A stretch of DNA of 64,000 bases from an uncultured Alphaproteobacteria bacterium (GTDB taxonomy: Bacteria; Pseudomonadota; Alphaproteobacteria; Rhizobiales; Aestuariivirgaceae). The notes beneath the pieces were generated by a model that saw nothing but the letters and a program-made list of their open reading frames with translations, ran no database searches and was not told the DNA's origin. The translations under genes and the position numbers were made by a program. Positions 1-7,962 of the stretch are shown in pieces. The stretch is from NCBI GenBank assembly GCA_945957365.1, contig CAMFKI010000012.1:1-64000 (forward strand), read 5' to 3'. Numbering within the stretch: position 1 is the stretch's first letter; each line of letters starts with the position of its first letter.

Positions 1-73
1 ATAAGCTGGTGTTGCACTTCGTTTGTGAACTCAGGGGATCCAGCTTTCCACGTGACGGCCGCCCCTAGCTGGA

Positions 74-91
74 CCCCGGCCTTCGCCGGGG
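74..91. repeat. GC-rich intergenic hairpin
   Basis: Perfect 7-bp inverted repeat (CCCCGGC / GCCGGGG) around a CTTC tetraloop. It lies in the first 197 bases, where I see no gene. The stem could act as a bidirectional terminator or be part of a dispersed palindromic repeat, because a second palindrome follows at 131-153. Confidence 0.5.
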
Positions 92-130
92 TGACGGCAC
101 GGGGGTTATTTCTCGTGCCCGCCAACAGAG

Positions 131-153
131 ATCGCCGGGACGAGCCCGGCGAT
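131..153. repeat. Dispersed palindrome, copy 1 (loop ACGAG)
   Basis: Perfect 9-bp inverted repeat ATCGCCGGG / CCCGGCGAT with a 5-base loop. The same layout (GC-rich arm, loop ACGNG, then ATGAT) recurs at 1856-1878 and 29957-29978, so this looks like a small intergenic repeat family. It lies just downstream of the rhodanese gene. Confidence 0.55.
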
Positions 154-197
154 GATCGATCAGATTGGGATGTAATGGAGATCGGGAAGACAGACCC

Positions 198-506
198 TCA
201 CCCCCGCGTCACCGGAAACCCCGCGGCCTTCCACGCCTCGATGCCGCCATCCAGAATATAGACATCCGCATCGGTCAGCTGCGCCAGCGCCCGGGCATTC
301 ATTCGCGTGCGCCCGCCCGACTTGCAGTGGAACACCACCGCCGGCGCGCCGCTGATCTTGGCCCCTGCAATGCGCGACAGGGGCTCGTTGCGCGCGCCGG
401 GAATGTTCTCGTCCAAGTATTCCTGGTCCTCGCGCACGTCGACGAGCAGGGCGCCGCCGTCGACGAGTTCCTTGGCTTCCGCCGCATTGATGTGCTTCAG
501 CGTCAT
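198..506 (-). CDS. Single-domain rhodanese-like sulfurtransferase
   Basis: A 102-residue cytoplasmic protein consisting of one rhodanese domain. The active-site loop CKSGGRT carries the presumed persulfide-forming Cys61, and the CH2A-like stretch VDVRE is near residue 23. Such proteins move sulfane sulfur between acceptors such as glutathione or thiosulfate. I chose the second ATG (506) because GAGGG lies six bases upstream; the ATG at 512 would touch that site. It follows the ArsR gene on the same strand with about 9 bases between, so the two are probably co-transcribed. With the divergent Blh it forms a sulfide or persulfide detoxification set. Substrate is inferred. Confidence 0.85.
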   Translation of the reverse strand: MTLKHINAAEAKELVDGGALLVDVREDQEYLDENIPGARNEPLSRIAGAKISGAPAVVFHCKSGGRTRMNARALAQLTDADVYILDGGIEAWKAAGFPVTRG

Positions 507-515
507 GGTCATCCC

Positions 516-830
516 TCAGCAAAAGGTTTTCTTGAGCGTCGCCAGAATTTGCCGCACCCGGGGGTCGGCGACACGATAGAAGATCTGCTGCGCGTCGCGG
601 CGCGTGTCGAGGATCTTTTCCTCGCGCATGCGGGCCAGGTGCTGTGACAGCGCGGACTGCGACAGCCCCACATGGTCGATCAGCGCGTTGACGCTCAACT
701 CGCCGTGTTCGAGGAGCTTGCACAGGATCATCAGGCGCTTCTCGTTACTCAGCGCCTTGAGCATGGCTGCCGCATCCGCGGCCTTTTCCGCAAAGCCCGC
801 GAGCGAGCGGTCGAGCGTCAGCGTGGCCAT
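516..830 (-). CDS. ArsR-family regulator, BigR/SqrR-like persulfide sensor
   Basis: A 104-residue winged-helix repressor. The recognition helix region reads LSQSALSQHLARMRE, typical of ArsR proteins. It has exactly two cysteines, Cys37 in the MILC segment and the C-terminal Cys104. This matches the spacing of the two reactive cysteines of BigR and SqrR, which form a polysulfide bridge and release DNA. The ATG at 830 is preferred over 836 because GGAG sits six bases ahead. The gene is divergent from blh, and the shared intergenic space holds CTAA/TTAG half-sites that could be its operator. Family is well supported; the sulfur ligand is inferred from the cysteines and neighbours. Confidence 0.85.
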   Translation of the reverse strand: MATLTLDRSLAGFAEKAADAAAMLKALSNEKRLMILCKLLEHGELSVNALIDHVGLSQSALSQHLARMREEKILDTRRDAQQIFYRVADPRVRQILATLKKTFC

Positions 831-844
831 CGGCATCTCCGTTT

Positions 845-877
845 CTAAGCTTGTAATTTAGGATTCTCTAATATACT
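845..877. promoter_or_regulatory. Divergent promoter and candidate ArsR operator
   Basis: Three alternating half-sites lie here: CTAAG at 845-849, TTTAG at 857-861 and CTAAT at 868-872. They give two overlapping imperfect inverted repeats with spacers of 7 and 6. A -10-like TATACT at 872-877 points to blh, and the third half-site overlaps it, so a bound repressor would block initiation. Assignment to the ArsR protein is inference. Confidence 0.5.
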
Positions 878-909
878 GTCAAGCGGAATTGCACCAGGAG
901 ATGCTGCGC

Positions 910-1779
910 ATGGCCAGGCCGATCATTCACGCCTTCTTCGACGAGCCGACCAACACGGTGAGCTATCTTGTCGGCGATCCCGACACGCGTGGGGCCGCCG
1001 TCATCGATCCGGTGCTCGACTACGACCACAAATCCGGCAAGGCCAAAGTCGCGTCCGCCGATGCCATCCTCGCCAAGGCGAAGGACGAGGGCCTGACCGT
1101 GACTCTCGTCCTCGAAACCCACGTGCATGCCGACCACCTCTCGGGGGCGCCCTACATCAAGCTGAAGACCGGCGCCAAGGTGGCGATCGGCGAGCGCATC
1201 AAGGAAGTGCAGAAGATCTTTCGCCCGGTCTTCAACGCGATCGACGTCTCCGGCGAAGGCTCCGAGTTCGACATCCTGTTCAAGGACGGCGACCACTTCA
1301 CCATCGGCAAGCTCGCGGGCGAGGTGCTGGCCACCCCGGGCCACACGCCGGCCTGCGTCTCCTACAAGATCGGCGACGCGGTGTTCGTGGGCGACACGCT
1401 GTTCATGCCAGACTACGGCACGGCGCGCGCCGACTTCCCCGGCGGCGATGCCCGCATCCTCTATCACTCCATCCGCCGCCTCATGGCGCTGCCGCCCGAA
1501 ACCCGCCTTTTCATGTGCCACGACTACCTGCCCAAGGACGGCCGCAAGCACTATGCCTGGGAGACCACGGTTGCCGAGGAGAAGGCCCGCAACGTCCATG
1601 TCCACGAGGGCGTCTCGGAAGACGACTTCGTGAAGATGCGCACCACGCGCGACGCCACCCTTTCGGCCCCCACGCTGCTGCTCCCCTCGATCCAGATCAA
1701 CATGCGCGCCGGCAAGCTTCCCCCGGCGGACGCCAACGGCGTGCATTACCTCCGGGTGCCGATCACCCTGCCGAACTAG
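910..1779 (+). CDS. blh: Blh-type MBL-fold hydrolase / persulfide dioxygenase-like
   Basis: A 289-residue metallo-beta-lactamase-fold protein with the metal motif THVHADH near residue 75. Further ligands lie in the TPGHTPAC and GDTLF segments, and a late His in the MCHDY segment. The ETHE1-like members of this family oxidise glutathione persulfide to sulfite in a mononuclear-iron site; Blh is their partner in BigR operons. The ATG at 910 has AGGAG nine bases upstream, while the in-frame ATG at 901 has no room for a ribosome site. It is divergent from arsR-rhodanese, consistent with derepression by sulfide. Enzyme activity is inferred from family and context. Confidence 0.85.
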   Translation: MARPIIHAFFDEPTNTVSYLVGDPDTRGAAVIDPVLDYDHKSGKAKVASADAILAKAKDEGLTVTLVLETHVHADHLSGAPYIKLKTGAKVAIGERIKEVQKIFRPVFNAIDVSGEGSEFDILFKDGDHFTIGKLAGEVLATPGHTPACVSYKIGDAVFVGDTLFMPDYGTARADFPGGDARILYHSIRRLMALPPETRLFMCHDYLPKDGRKHYAWETTVAEEKARNVHVHEGVSEDDFVKMRTTRDATLSAPTLLLPSIQINMRAGKLPPADANGVHYLRVPITLPN

Positions 1780-1855
1780 TCGCCCGTCCCCCTGCGGCCG
1801 TCATCCCGCGTGACGGCGTAAAAAGAATGACTCCTTCCCGCTTCCACACACAACG

Positions 1856-1878
1856 ATGCCCGGGACGTGCCCGGGCAT
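1856..1878. repeat. Dispersed palindrome, copy 2 (loop ACGTG)
   Basis: Perfect 9-bp arms ATGCCCGGG / CCCGGGCAT, loop ACGTG, followed by ATCA. It is nearly identical in core and flank to the copy at 29957-29978 and is related to 131-153. It sits 77 bases after the blh stop and might also serve as a terminator stem, although no T-run follows. Confidence 0.55.
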
Positions 1879-1969
1879 GATCACCTTCGCATGTTCCGAT
1901 AGCGGACCCCGCCAGACCCACTTCGCGAGCCTGCCCCTTCCTAGCACGACGAGCGCGCGCTGTCAAGGA

Positions 1970-1986
1970 CTAAAATGCTAATTTAG
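1970..1986. promoter_or_regulatory. CTAAA-N7-TTTAG inverted repeat
   Basis: A perfect 5-bp inverted repeat with a 7-base spacer, in a locally AT-rich stretch ahead of the EamA/DoxX operon. It shares the ten bases TAATTTAGGA with the candidate ArsR operator at 845-877. It may be a second site for the same repressor; this is inference. Confidence 0.35.
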
Positions 1987-2120
1987 GAAAACCTTATGAA
2001 GGATCCCGGCGCATGCCGGAGTGCCGGCAGTGGAGGAGGGACCTGCGCAAAACGCCACTCCGCAGCAGCGCGTTCTGTTCTATCCTCCGCCGAATCACCT
2101 TGACCTTGTTCCGGACCTCG

Positions 2121-3014
2121 ATGGCCTTCTCCCAGAACCTCCGCGGCATCGCTGCCATCCTCGTGGCCACCGGCAGCTTCGTCGCCAACGATACCTGCAT
2201 GAAGCTGGCGCTGGCGGATGCGCCGCCCTTCCAGGTCCTCGTCATGCGCGGCCTCGCGGCCATCCTCTGGTGCCTGCCGGTGATCTATTTCATGGGGCTG
2301 ATCCGCCACGTGCCCAAGGCCTTCAATCCCTGGGTCATGCTGCGCTCCTGCAGCGAACTCTTCGCCATCCTCTGTTTCATCACGGCACTCGCCCACATGC
2401 CCATCGCCGATCTCACAGCCATCACCCAGATCTCGCCGCTCGTCGTGCTGCTCGGCATGTGGCTGCTGTTCGGCGAAAAGGTCGGCGGGCTGCGCCTCGT
2501 GCTGATCGGCTTCGGCGTCACCGGCGCGCTGCTGGTGGCGCAGCCCGGCGGCGCCGCGGCCTCGCCCTTCGCGGTGTTCGGCTTTCTCACCGCCGCAGGA
2601 GTCGCGGCGCGCGACATCCTCTCGCGCAAGGTGCCGCCGCGCACGCCGGCATTGGCCGTCACCTTCTCGACCCTGCTGATCGTCATGCTGGGCGCGCTCG
2701 TCCTGTCGCTGCTGTTCGAGACGCAGGTGATGCCCACGCTGCGCCACGCCTGGCTGATGTTCATCGCCGGCTTCTTCCTGATGTGCGGTCATTCCTTCGT
2801 GTTCATGGCCTATGGCCGGACGCCGGCACGCGTGGTGGCGCCGTTCAACTACGCCGTCATGATCTGGGCCGGCCTGTCGGGAATCCTGGTCTTCGGGCAG
2901 TTTCCAGATACGCTCGCCGTCGCCGGCATGGCGCTCATCATGGCGGCCGGCCTCGCCGTGGTCTTCCTCGAAGGCCGCGGCGGCAAGGCCATTCCCGCCG
3001 TGGCGGAGGTCTAG
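2121..3014 (+). CDS. EamA/DMT-family membrane permease
   Basis: A 297-residue integral membrane protein with about ten hydrophobic helices in two EamA repeats, the architecture of drug/metabolite transporters. Early residues NDTCMKLALA and the segment ITQISPLVVLLGMWLLFGEK are typical of the first repeat. The ATG at 2121 gives the usual short cytoplasmic N-terminus before the first helix; no strong ribosome site is visible. The substrate cannot be read from sequence. It is followed three bases later by DoxX and then an amidotransferase, so the three likely form an operon. Confidence 0.8.
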   Translation: MAFSQNLRGIAAILVATGSFVANDTCMKLALADAPPFQVLVMRGLAAILWCLPVIYFMGLIRHVPKAFNPWVMLRSCSELFAILCFITALAHMPIADLTAITQISPLVVLLGMWLLFGEKVGGLRLVLIGFGVTGALLVAQPGGAAASPFAVFGFLTAAGVAARDILSRKVPPRTPALAVTFSTLLIVMLGALVLSLLFETQVMPTLRHAWLMFIAGFFLMCGHSFVFMAYGRTPARVVAPFNYAVMIWAGLSGILVFGQFPDTLAVAGMALIMAAGLAVVFLEGRGGKAIPAVAEV

Positions 3015-3017
3015 GCG

Positions 3018-3452
3018 ATGCGCCTGTTCAATCCGATCATCCGGCTCTTCGAGCGCATTCCCTATTCCTTCATCGCGCTGCTGGCGCGCCTCTCGGTGGC
3101 CGGGCCGTTCTGGGACGCCGGGCGCGACCGCGTCGACGGCAGCCTCAATATCCTCGAGCCGCGCTCGGCCACCATGACGATGTATCTCGGCGGCCTCAAT
3201 ATCCGGTGGGTTCCCTACGAAACCGCGGCCATCGCCACGCAGCTCGCGGAATTCACGCTGCCCATCCTGCTCGCCGTGGGTCTGGCCAGCCGCTTCGCGG
3301 CACTGGGCCTTCTGGTGCTGCTCGCGGTGTTCGAGATCTTCGTCCACCCCGGGCCCTATGCGCTGCACGGCACCTGGGCCGCACTCCTGCTGCTGATCAT
3401 CAAGGCGGGACCGGGAAGCTTCTCGCTCGACAGCGCGCTGGGGCGGCGCTGA
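3018..3452 (+). CDS. DoxX-family membrane protein
   Basis: A 144-residue inner-membrane protein with about four hydrophobic helices and the early segment LLARLSVAGPFWDAGR, as in DoxX proteins. Family members have been linked to quinone-coupled sulfur or thiol oxidation and redox stress, but no reaction can be assigned here. The gene starts three bases after the EamA stop, and its TGA overlaps the ATG of the following amidotransferase (TGATG), suggesting translational coupling. Its nearness to the Blh/rhodanese module is suggestive of a sulfur role but not proof. Confidence 0.75.
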   Translation: MRLFNPIIRLFERIPYSFIALLARLSVAGPFWDAGRDRVDGSLNILEPRSATMTMYLGGLNIRWVPYETAAIATQLAEFTLPILLAVGLASRFAALGLLVLLAVFEIFVHPGPYALHGTWAALLLLIIKAGPGSFSLDSALGRR

Positions 3453-4144
3453 TGGGCGCTGTCGGCGACATTCTGATCGTGCTCCACTCGGAGACCTCGA
3501 CCCCGGGCCGCATCGGCCACATGCTCGAGGCGAAGGGCCACCGCCTCGACATCCGCCGCCACAGTCTGGGTGAACCGCTGCCCGCCACGCTCGCACACCA
3601 CGCCGGAGCCATCGTCTTCGGCGGCCCCATGAGCGCCAATGATTCCGATGACTGGATCGCCCGCGAGATCGACTGGATCGGCGTGCCGCTGAAGGAGCAG
3701 AAGCCCTTCCTCGGCGTCTGCCTCGGCGCCCAGATGCTGTCGAAGCACTTGGGCGGCACGGTCGGTCCCCACGCCGATGGCCTGGTCGAGATCGGCTATT
3801 ATCCGCTGCTCCCGACGGAGCAGGGGCAGGACCACGGCCCCTGGCCTGCCCAGGTCTATCACTGGCACCGAGAAGGGCTGACGCTGCCTCGGGGTGCCGT
3901 GCGGCTGGCCACCGGCGAGACCTTCGAGAACCAGGCCTTCCGCTACCAGGCAAAGGCCTTTGGCATCCAGTTCCACCCGGAGGTCACCCGCCTCACCATG
4001 CACCGCTGGGGCGTGACGGGGGCCCACCGCTTCGTGCTGCCCAATGCCCAGAATTCGGCCGCCCATCTCGAGGGCAACCTTTTGCACGATGCCCCGGTGA
4101 AGGACTGGCTGTCGCGTTTTCTCGACCGCTGGCTGGCGGCCTGA
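3452..4144 (+). CDS. Class I glutamine amidotransferase (GuaA-like, stand-alone)
   Basis: A 230-residue single-domain class I GATase. The nucleophile elbow GVCLGAQ contains the catalytic Cys, and FHPEV supplies the His-Glu pair. An oxyanion strand with FGGPMSAND lies near residue 55. Such free-standing proteins hydrolyse glutamine or gamma-glutamyl compounds; no synthase domain is attached. The start ATG overlaps the DoxX stop by one base. An unrelated frame upstream stays open for 1.4 kb but is only the shadow of the two preceding genes. Physiological substrate unknown. Confidence 0.8.
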   Translation: MGAVGDILIVLHSETSTPGRIGHMLEAKGHRLDIRRHSLGEPLPATLAHHAGAIVFGGPMSANDSDDWIAREIDWIGVPLKEQKPFLGVCLGAQMLSKHLGGTVGPHADGLVEIGYYPLLPTEQGQDHGPWPAQVYHWHREGLTLPRGAVRLATGETFENQAFRYQAKAFGIQFHPEVTRLTMHRWGVTGAHRFVLPNAQNSAAHLEGNLLHDAPVKDWLSRFLDRWLAA

Positions 4145-4323
4145 GCCAGGCTGTGCCGGGCTGAGACGGCGGCAGCCCTCCCGTTAAGCCTTTCTTCAAA
4201 GCCTCTAAACCGTTTGGAAACCGCCACGCCCCATGATGCAGTCATGGCGAGCGGGACCCTAGCGGCACCAGCGCCACGGCGATCCGGGATCATGTACTGC
4301 GTACCCGGGTGCCCCTGTGATTA

Positions 4324-4354
4324 GCGGGGAGCCTGACGTGGTGAGGCTCCCCGC
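4324..4354. terminator. Perfect 10-bp hairpin, terminator-like
   Basis: GCGGGGAGCC and GGCTCCCCGC pair perfectly around an 11-base loop. It stands between the amidotransferase and the exonuclease gene. There is no T-run on either side, so it is an atypical intrinsic terminator or a structured RNA element. Confidence 0.45.
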
Positions 4355-4410
4355 ACTCATTTCCGACCCCCATTGCGAAACAACCGTCCACGCATGACAT
4401 TGTGGTTGTC

Positions 4411-5418
4411 ATGGCGTCCTTTCCTCCCTTCGAAAGCTGGCTCAGGCCCGGTCCGTCCGGCCTTTATTGCGTGCCCGGCGATTTTCACATCGATCCCTCT
4501 GCCGCCGTGCCGCGCGCGGTGATCACCCACGGCCATTCCGATCATGCGCGGCCAGGCCATGGCGCGGTGCTGGCCACGGCCGACACGCTCGCCATCATGC
4601 GCCTGCGCCTGGGCGAACTTCGCCAGACGCAGGCCTTGCCCTATGGCGAGCCCTTGCCGGTGAAGGACGTCACTGTGACACTCGTGCCGGCCGGCCACAT
4701 CCTGGGCTCGGCGCAGGTCGTCATCGACTACCAGGGCCAGCGCGCGGTGGTCTCGGGCGACTACAAGCGCCACGCCGATCCGACCTGCGATCCCTTCGAA
4801 CTGGTGCCCTGCGATCTTTTCGTGACGGAGGCGACCTTCGGGCTTCCCGTGTATCGCCACGAGCCCGACACCGCGGAGGTGCAGAAGCTGCTCGCCTCGC
4901 TCCGCGACTTTCCCGAACGCACCCACCAGATCGGTGTCTATGGTCTCGGCAAGTGCCAGCGGCTCATCGCGCTCATCCGTCGGGCGGGTTACGAGCGGCC
5001 GATCTGGCTGCATGGCGCGTTGCGCGCGATGACGGATTACTACGTCTCGCGCGGCTTCGAACTCGGTGCCGTGCCCAATGCCATGGACGCGACCGGCAAG
5101 CTTCCGGGCGAGATCGTACTGTCGCCGCCCTCGGCACTGGGCGATCGCTGGTCGCGCCGCTTCGCCGATCCGCTGGCCGGCTTCGCCTCGGGCTGGATGC
5201 GCATCCGCGGCCGCGTGCGCCAGCGCGGCGTGGAGTTGCCGCTCATCATCTCGGACCATTGCGACTGGCCCGAACTCATCCGCACCATCACCGAGACGGG
5301 CGCGCGCGAGGTCTGGGTCACCCATGGCCGCGAGGAGGCGCTGGTGCACGAGCTGTCGAAGCGCCAGATCGCGGCGCGCGCGCTGCGGCTCGTCGGCCGC
5401 GAGGACGATGCCGAATGA
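4411..5418 (+). CDS. DNA-ligase-associated MBL/beta-CASP exonuclease
   Basis: A 335-residue metallo-beta-lactamase-fold nuclease of the ligase-associated family, related to beta-CASP enzymes such as SNM1/Artemis. The metal motif THGHSDHAR is near residue 45, VSGDYKRH follows at about 115, and SDHCDWPEL lies in the C-terminal part. It is expected to trim DNA ends for the adjacent ligase. Start: an ATG at 4411 or a GTG at 4402; neither has a clear ribosome site and I chose the ATG. Its TGA overlaps the ligase ATG (ATGA), supporting coupled translation. Function follows from family and pairing. Confidence 0.88.
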   Translation: MASFPPFESWLRPGPSGLYCVPGDFHIDPSAAVPRAVITHGHSDHARPGHGAVLATADTLAIMRLRLGELRQTQALPYGEPLPVKDVTVTLVPAGHILGSAQVVIDYQGQRAVVSGDYKRHADPTCDPFELVPCDLFVTEATFGLPVYRHEPDTAEVQKLLASLRDFPERTHQIGVYGLGKCQRLIALIRRAGYERPIWLHGALRAMTDYYVSRGFELGAVPNAMDATGKLPGEIVLSPPSALGDRWSRRFADPLAGFASGWMRIRGRVRQRGVELPLIISDHCDWPELIRTITETGAREVWVTHGREEALVHELSKRQIAARALRLVGREDDAE

Positions 5419-7001
5419 AGGCCTTCTCGCAGCTCCTCGACCGCCTCACCTATACGCCGGCGCGCAATGCCAAGCTGATGCTGATGCGCAACTACTTCCT
5501 ATCGACGCCCGATCCGGACCGCGGATTTGCGCTGGCCGCGCTCACCGACGGTGTGCCCATCGATTTCCCGCTGCGCCGCGTGCTGTCCGAGATCGGGGAA
5601 AGCCGCTTCGACCCCGAGCTCTTCCGCATGTCGCGCGACGACGTGGGCGACACGGCGGAGACGGTGGCGCTGATCTGGCCGGTGACGCAAGCGCAGGGCG
5701 ACGCGCCGCGGCTTTCCGAAATCGTCGCGGCTCTTTCCAAAGCCGGGCGCGGCGGGCACGCGGCGCTGCTTACGCAGTGGCTCGACCGGCTCGACGCCAC
5801 CGGCCGCTGGGCGCTGTTGAAGTTCCTCAGCGGCGCACCACGCGTCGGTGTCTCGGCCCGCCTCGCCAAGCAGGCGGTAGCCGACGCCTTCGGCAAGTCG
5901 GTGGACGACATCGAGGAGCTGTGGCACGGCGTCGCTCCTCCGTATACGGAGCTTTTTGCCTGGCTCGAGCAGAAGGCCGAGCGGCCGTCGCTTGCCGCGA
6001 CGCCGATCTTCCGCCCCCTCATGCTGGCGCATGCGCTGGAAGAGAATGACTGGCAGGCGATGAACCTCGACGACTTCGCCGCGGAATGGAAATGGGACGG
6101 CATCCGCATCCAGGTGTCGGCCAAGGGCGGCGCCACGCGGCTGTTCTCGCGCACCGGCGACGACATCGGCCAGGCCTTCCCCGAACTCGTCGACCATTTC
6201 AAGTTCGACGCGGTGCTCGACGGCGAGCTCTTGGTGGTGCGCCAGGGCGAGGTGGCGCCCTTCAGCGACCTGCAGCAGCGCCTCAACCGCAAGACGGTGA
6301 CGCGCGCCATGCTCACCAGATATCCCGTGCACGTGCGCTTCTACGATGCGCTCGAGATCGGCGGCGAGGACCTTCGCGGCCTGCCCTTCACGGCGCGGCG
6401 CGAGCGACTGGAAGCCTGGCACCGCGAATTCGGGCCGGCCCACAGCGATCTCTCGGAGGTGCTGGACTTCGCCAGCAAGGAGGAGCTGAAGGCGCGCTGG
6501 GAGGCGACGCGCCGGGAGGGCATCGAGGGCCTGATGCTGAAGCGCCGCGAGAGCCCGTATCTCGCGGGCCGCCCCAAGGGCCACTGGTACAAGTGGAAGC
6601 GCGCCGCACTCACCGCCGACTGCGTGCTGCTCTATGCCCAGAAGGGCAGCGGCAAGCGCTCGTCGTTCTATTCGGACTATACCTTCGGGGCCTGGACGGA
6701 GAAGGACGGCAAGCCCTTCCTGGTGCCCGTCGGCAAGGCCTATTCCGGCTTCACCGACGAGGAGCTCGTCCAGCTCGACCGCTTCATCCGCCAGAACACC
6801 ATCGACCGCTTCGGCCCGGTGCGCTCGGTGGCGGCGAAGCTGGTGCTGGAGGTGGCCTTCGACGCGATCCAGGACTCGAAGCGCCACAAGTCCGGCATTG
6901 CGATGCGCTTCCCGCGGGTGTCGAGGATCAGGTGGGACAAGCCGGCGGAAGAGGCGGACACGCTGGAGACGCTGAAGGCGCTCATAACATCCGTACGCTG
7001 A
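5415..7001 (+). CDS. ATP-dependent DNA ligase (exonuclease-associated type)
   Basis: A 528-residue ATP-dependent ligase. An N-terminal helical DNA-binding domain (about 1-200) precedes the nucleotidyltransferase core, with the adenylation motif KWDG at Lys226. DGELLVV and the late motif LMLKRRESPY and WYKWKR follow, then an OB-fold C-terminus. It joins nicks using ATP through a lysyl-AMP intermediate and probably acts in repair of DNA damage. Overlap with the exonuclease stop codon by four bases marks a two-gene operon. The helicase and phosphoesterase often found in this cassette are not in the neighbouring sequence. It converges on the amidase with only eight bases between. Confidence 0.9.
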   Translation: MKAFSQLLDRLTYTPARNAKLMLMRNYFLSTPDPDRGFALAALTDGVPIDFPLRRVLSEIGESRFDPELFRMSRDDVGDTAETVALIWPVTQAQGDAPRLSEIVAALSKAGRGGHAALLTQWLDRLDATGRWALLKFLSGAPRVGVSARLAKQAVADAFGKSVDDIEELWHGVAPPYTELFAWLEQKAERPSLAATPIFRPLMLAHALEENDWQAMNLDDFAAEWKWDGIRIQVSAKGGATRLFSRTGDDIGQAFPELVDHFKFDAVLDGELLVVRQGEVAPFSDLQQRLNRKTVTRAMLTRYPVHVRFYDALEIGGEDLRGLPFTARRERLEAWHREFGPAHSDLSEVLDFASKEELKARWEATRREGIEGLMLKRRESPYLAGRPKGHWYKWKRAALTADCVLLYAQKGSGKRSSFYSDYTFGAWTEKDGKPFLVPVGKAYSGFTDEELVQLDRFIRQNTIDRFGPVRSVAAKLVLEVAFDAIQDSKRHKSGIAMRFPRVSRIRWDKPAEEADTLETLKALITSVR

Positions 7002-7009
7002 GGGCTGGC

Positions 7010-7924
7010 TCAGCCCAGTCCGGTCAGCGCCTCGCGCGCCACGCGGCACACCACCGAGTAGGCCGGGTTGAACACATTGGCCACGTCATAGCGCACGCAC
7101 TGGCCCATGACGTGGCTGGCGGCCACTTCGTCGAGAGCGTAATCCGTCATCAGCCAGTCGAGCATCTCGGTGGTTGCGTGCTGCAGGGCCTGGTCCAGCG
7201 GGCGGGCGTTGCCGATGGTGAAGATCTCTGTCGCGTTCAGCCCGCGCGGCCAGCCGATCTTCTGGCCCTTCAGCACCCGCGCGGTGAAGGTCACCTCCGC
7301 TGCCGTCTCGATGCCGGTGCCGACGATTTCTCCGTCGCATTGCTGGGCGTGCACGTCGCCCAGGAAAAACAATGCGCCGGGGACGGCCACTGGGAACATC
7401 ACCTCCACGCCGGCCTTGCAGCCACGGTAATCCATGTTGCCGCCATAGCGCCCGCTCGTCGCCGTCGAGATCGCCTGCCCGAGATCGGGCGCCACGCCGA
7501 AGCAGCCGATCATCGGCTCGACCGCGACCGACCAGTCGGCCAGCGATGCGGGCGGCTCCGCCAGCCGGGCGCGGCCCGACGCGGCATCGATCAGCCACGC
7601 CACCTTGCTGCGGGCGGGAAAGCGCTGCACTGCACTGGGATCGACCACGTTGGGGCTCAGCGTGTCGAAGGTCCAGCCGGTGGCGCGCGTCATGCGGATG
7701 TCGCGGATGGCGACGAGCAGCGCATCGCCCGGCTCCGCGCCTTCGATGAAGAAAGGTCCGGTCATCGGATTGGGGCGGTCGGCGATCTTCGCGCCGCGGG
7801 CGTCGAAGCCATGGGCATCGGCGGTGCCCGCCGTCACCGTGTCGCCGCTGGCGATCACCAGGGTCGGGGCGTGGCTGCCCAGCGTGTTGTGAAGCGTGGA
7901 CGGGGTGAAATGATGATGCGTCAT
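7010..7924 (-). CDS. Acetamidase/formamidase-family protein
   Basis: A 304-residue protein of the FmdA/AmdA family, which hydrolyse short amides to the acid and ammonia. Recognisable stretches are the early segment THHHFTPSTLHNTLG, the His/Asp-rich FLGDVHAQQCDGEI near residue 200, and GGNMDYRGCKAGVEVMFPV before it. These correspond to the conserved metal and active-site region of the family. The ATG at 7924 opens at the THHHF sequence; longer frames upstream belong to the overlapping B12 gene region in another frame. Substrate is not determinable. It follows the B12-binding gene on the same strand by 38 bases. Confidence 0.82.
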   Translation of the reverse strand: MTHHHFTPSTLHNTLGSHAPTLVIASGDTVTAGTADAHGFDARGAKIADRPNPMTGPFFIEGAEPGDALLVAIRDIRMTRATGWTFDTLSPNVVDPSAVQRFPARSKVAWLIDAASGRARLAEPPASLADWSVAVEPMIGCFGVAPDLGQAISTATSGRYGGNMDYRGCKAGVEVMFPVAVPGALFFLGDVHAQQCDGEIVGTGIETAAEVTFTARVLKGQKIGWPRGLNATEIFTIGNARPLDQALQHATTEMLDWLMTDYALDEVAASHVMGQCVRYDVANVFNPAYSVVCRVAREALTGLG

Positions 7925-7962
7925 GGGGCGAAGTCTCGCCGTCCGGGGCCTTCGATGCAAGC

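Larger units (their letters stand above)
1780..2120. other. Gene-free stretch with palindromes and operator-like site
   Basis: Between blh and the EamA gene lie a dispersed palindrome (1856-1878), a CTAAA/TTTAG inverted repeat (1970-1986) and a GC-rich stretch ending at the ATG at 2121. An in-frame upstream start at 2013 would add 36 Arg-rich residues unlike a transporter N-terminus, so I leave this part non-coding. Confidence 0.5.

Noticed and set aside
25..261. A possible short gene at the left edge
   Set aside because: It runs over two palindromes, has no ribosome site and mixed composition, and overlaps the rhodanese gene on the other strand.
1983..3953. A 656-codon open frame on the minus strand opposite the EamA-DoxX-amidotransferase genes
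   Set aside because: It is a mirror frame created by high third-position GC. Its product is low-complexity (Arg/Gly/His-rich), without domains, and the plus-strand genes have clear families and overlaps.
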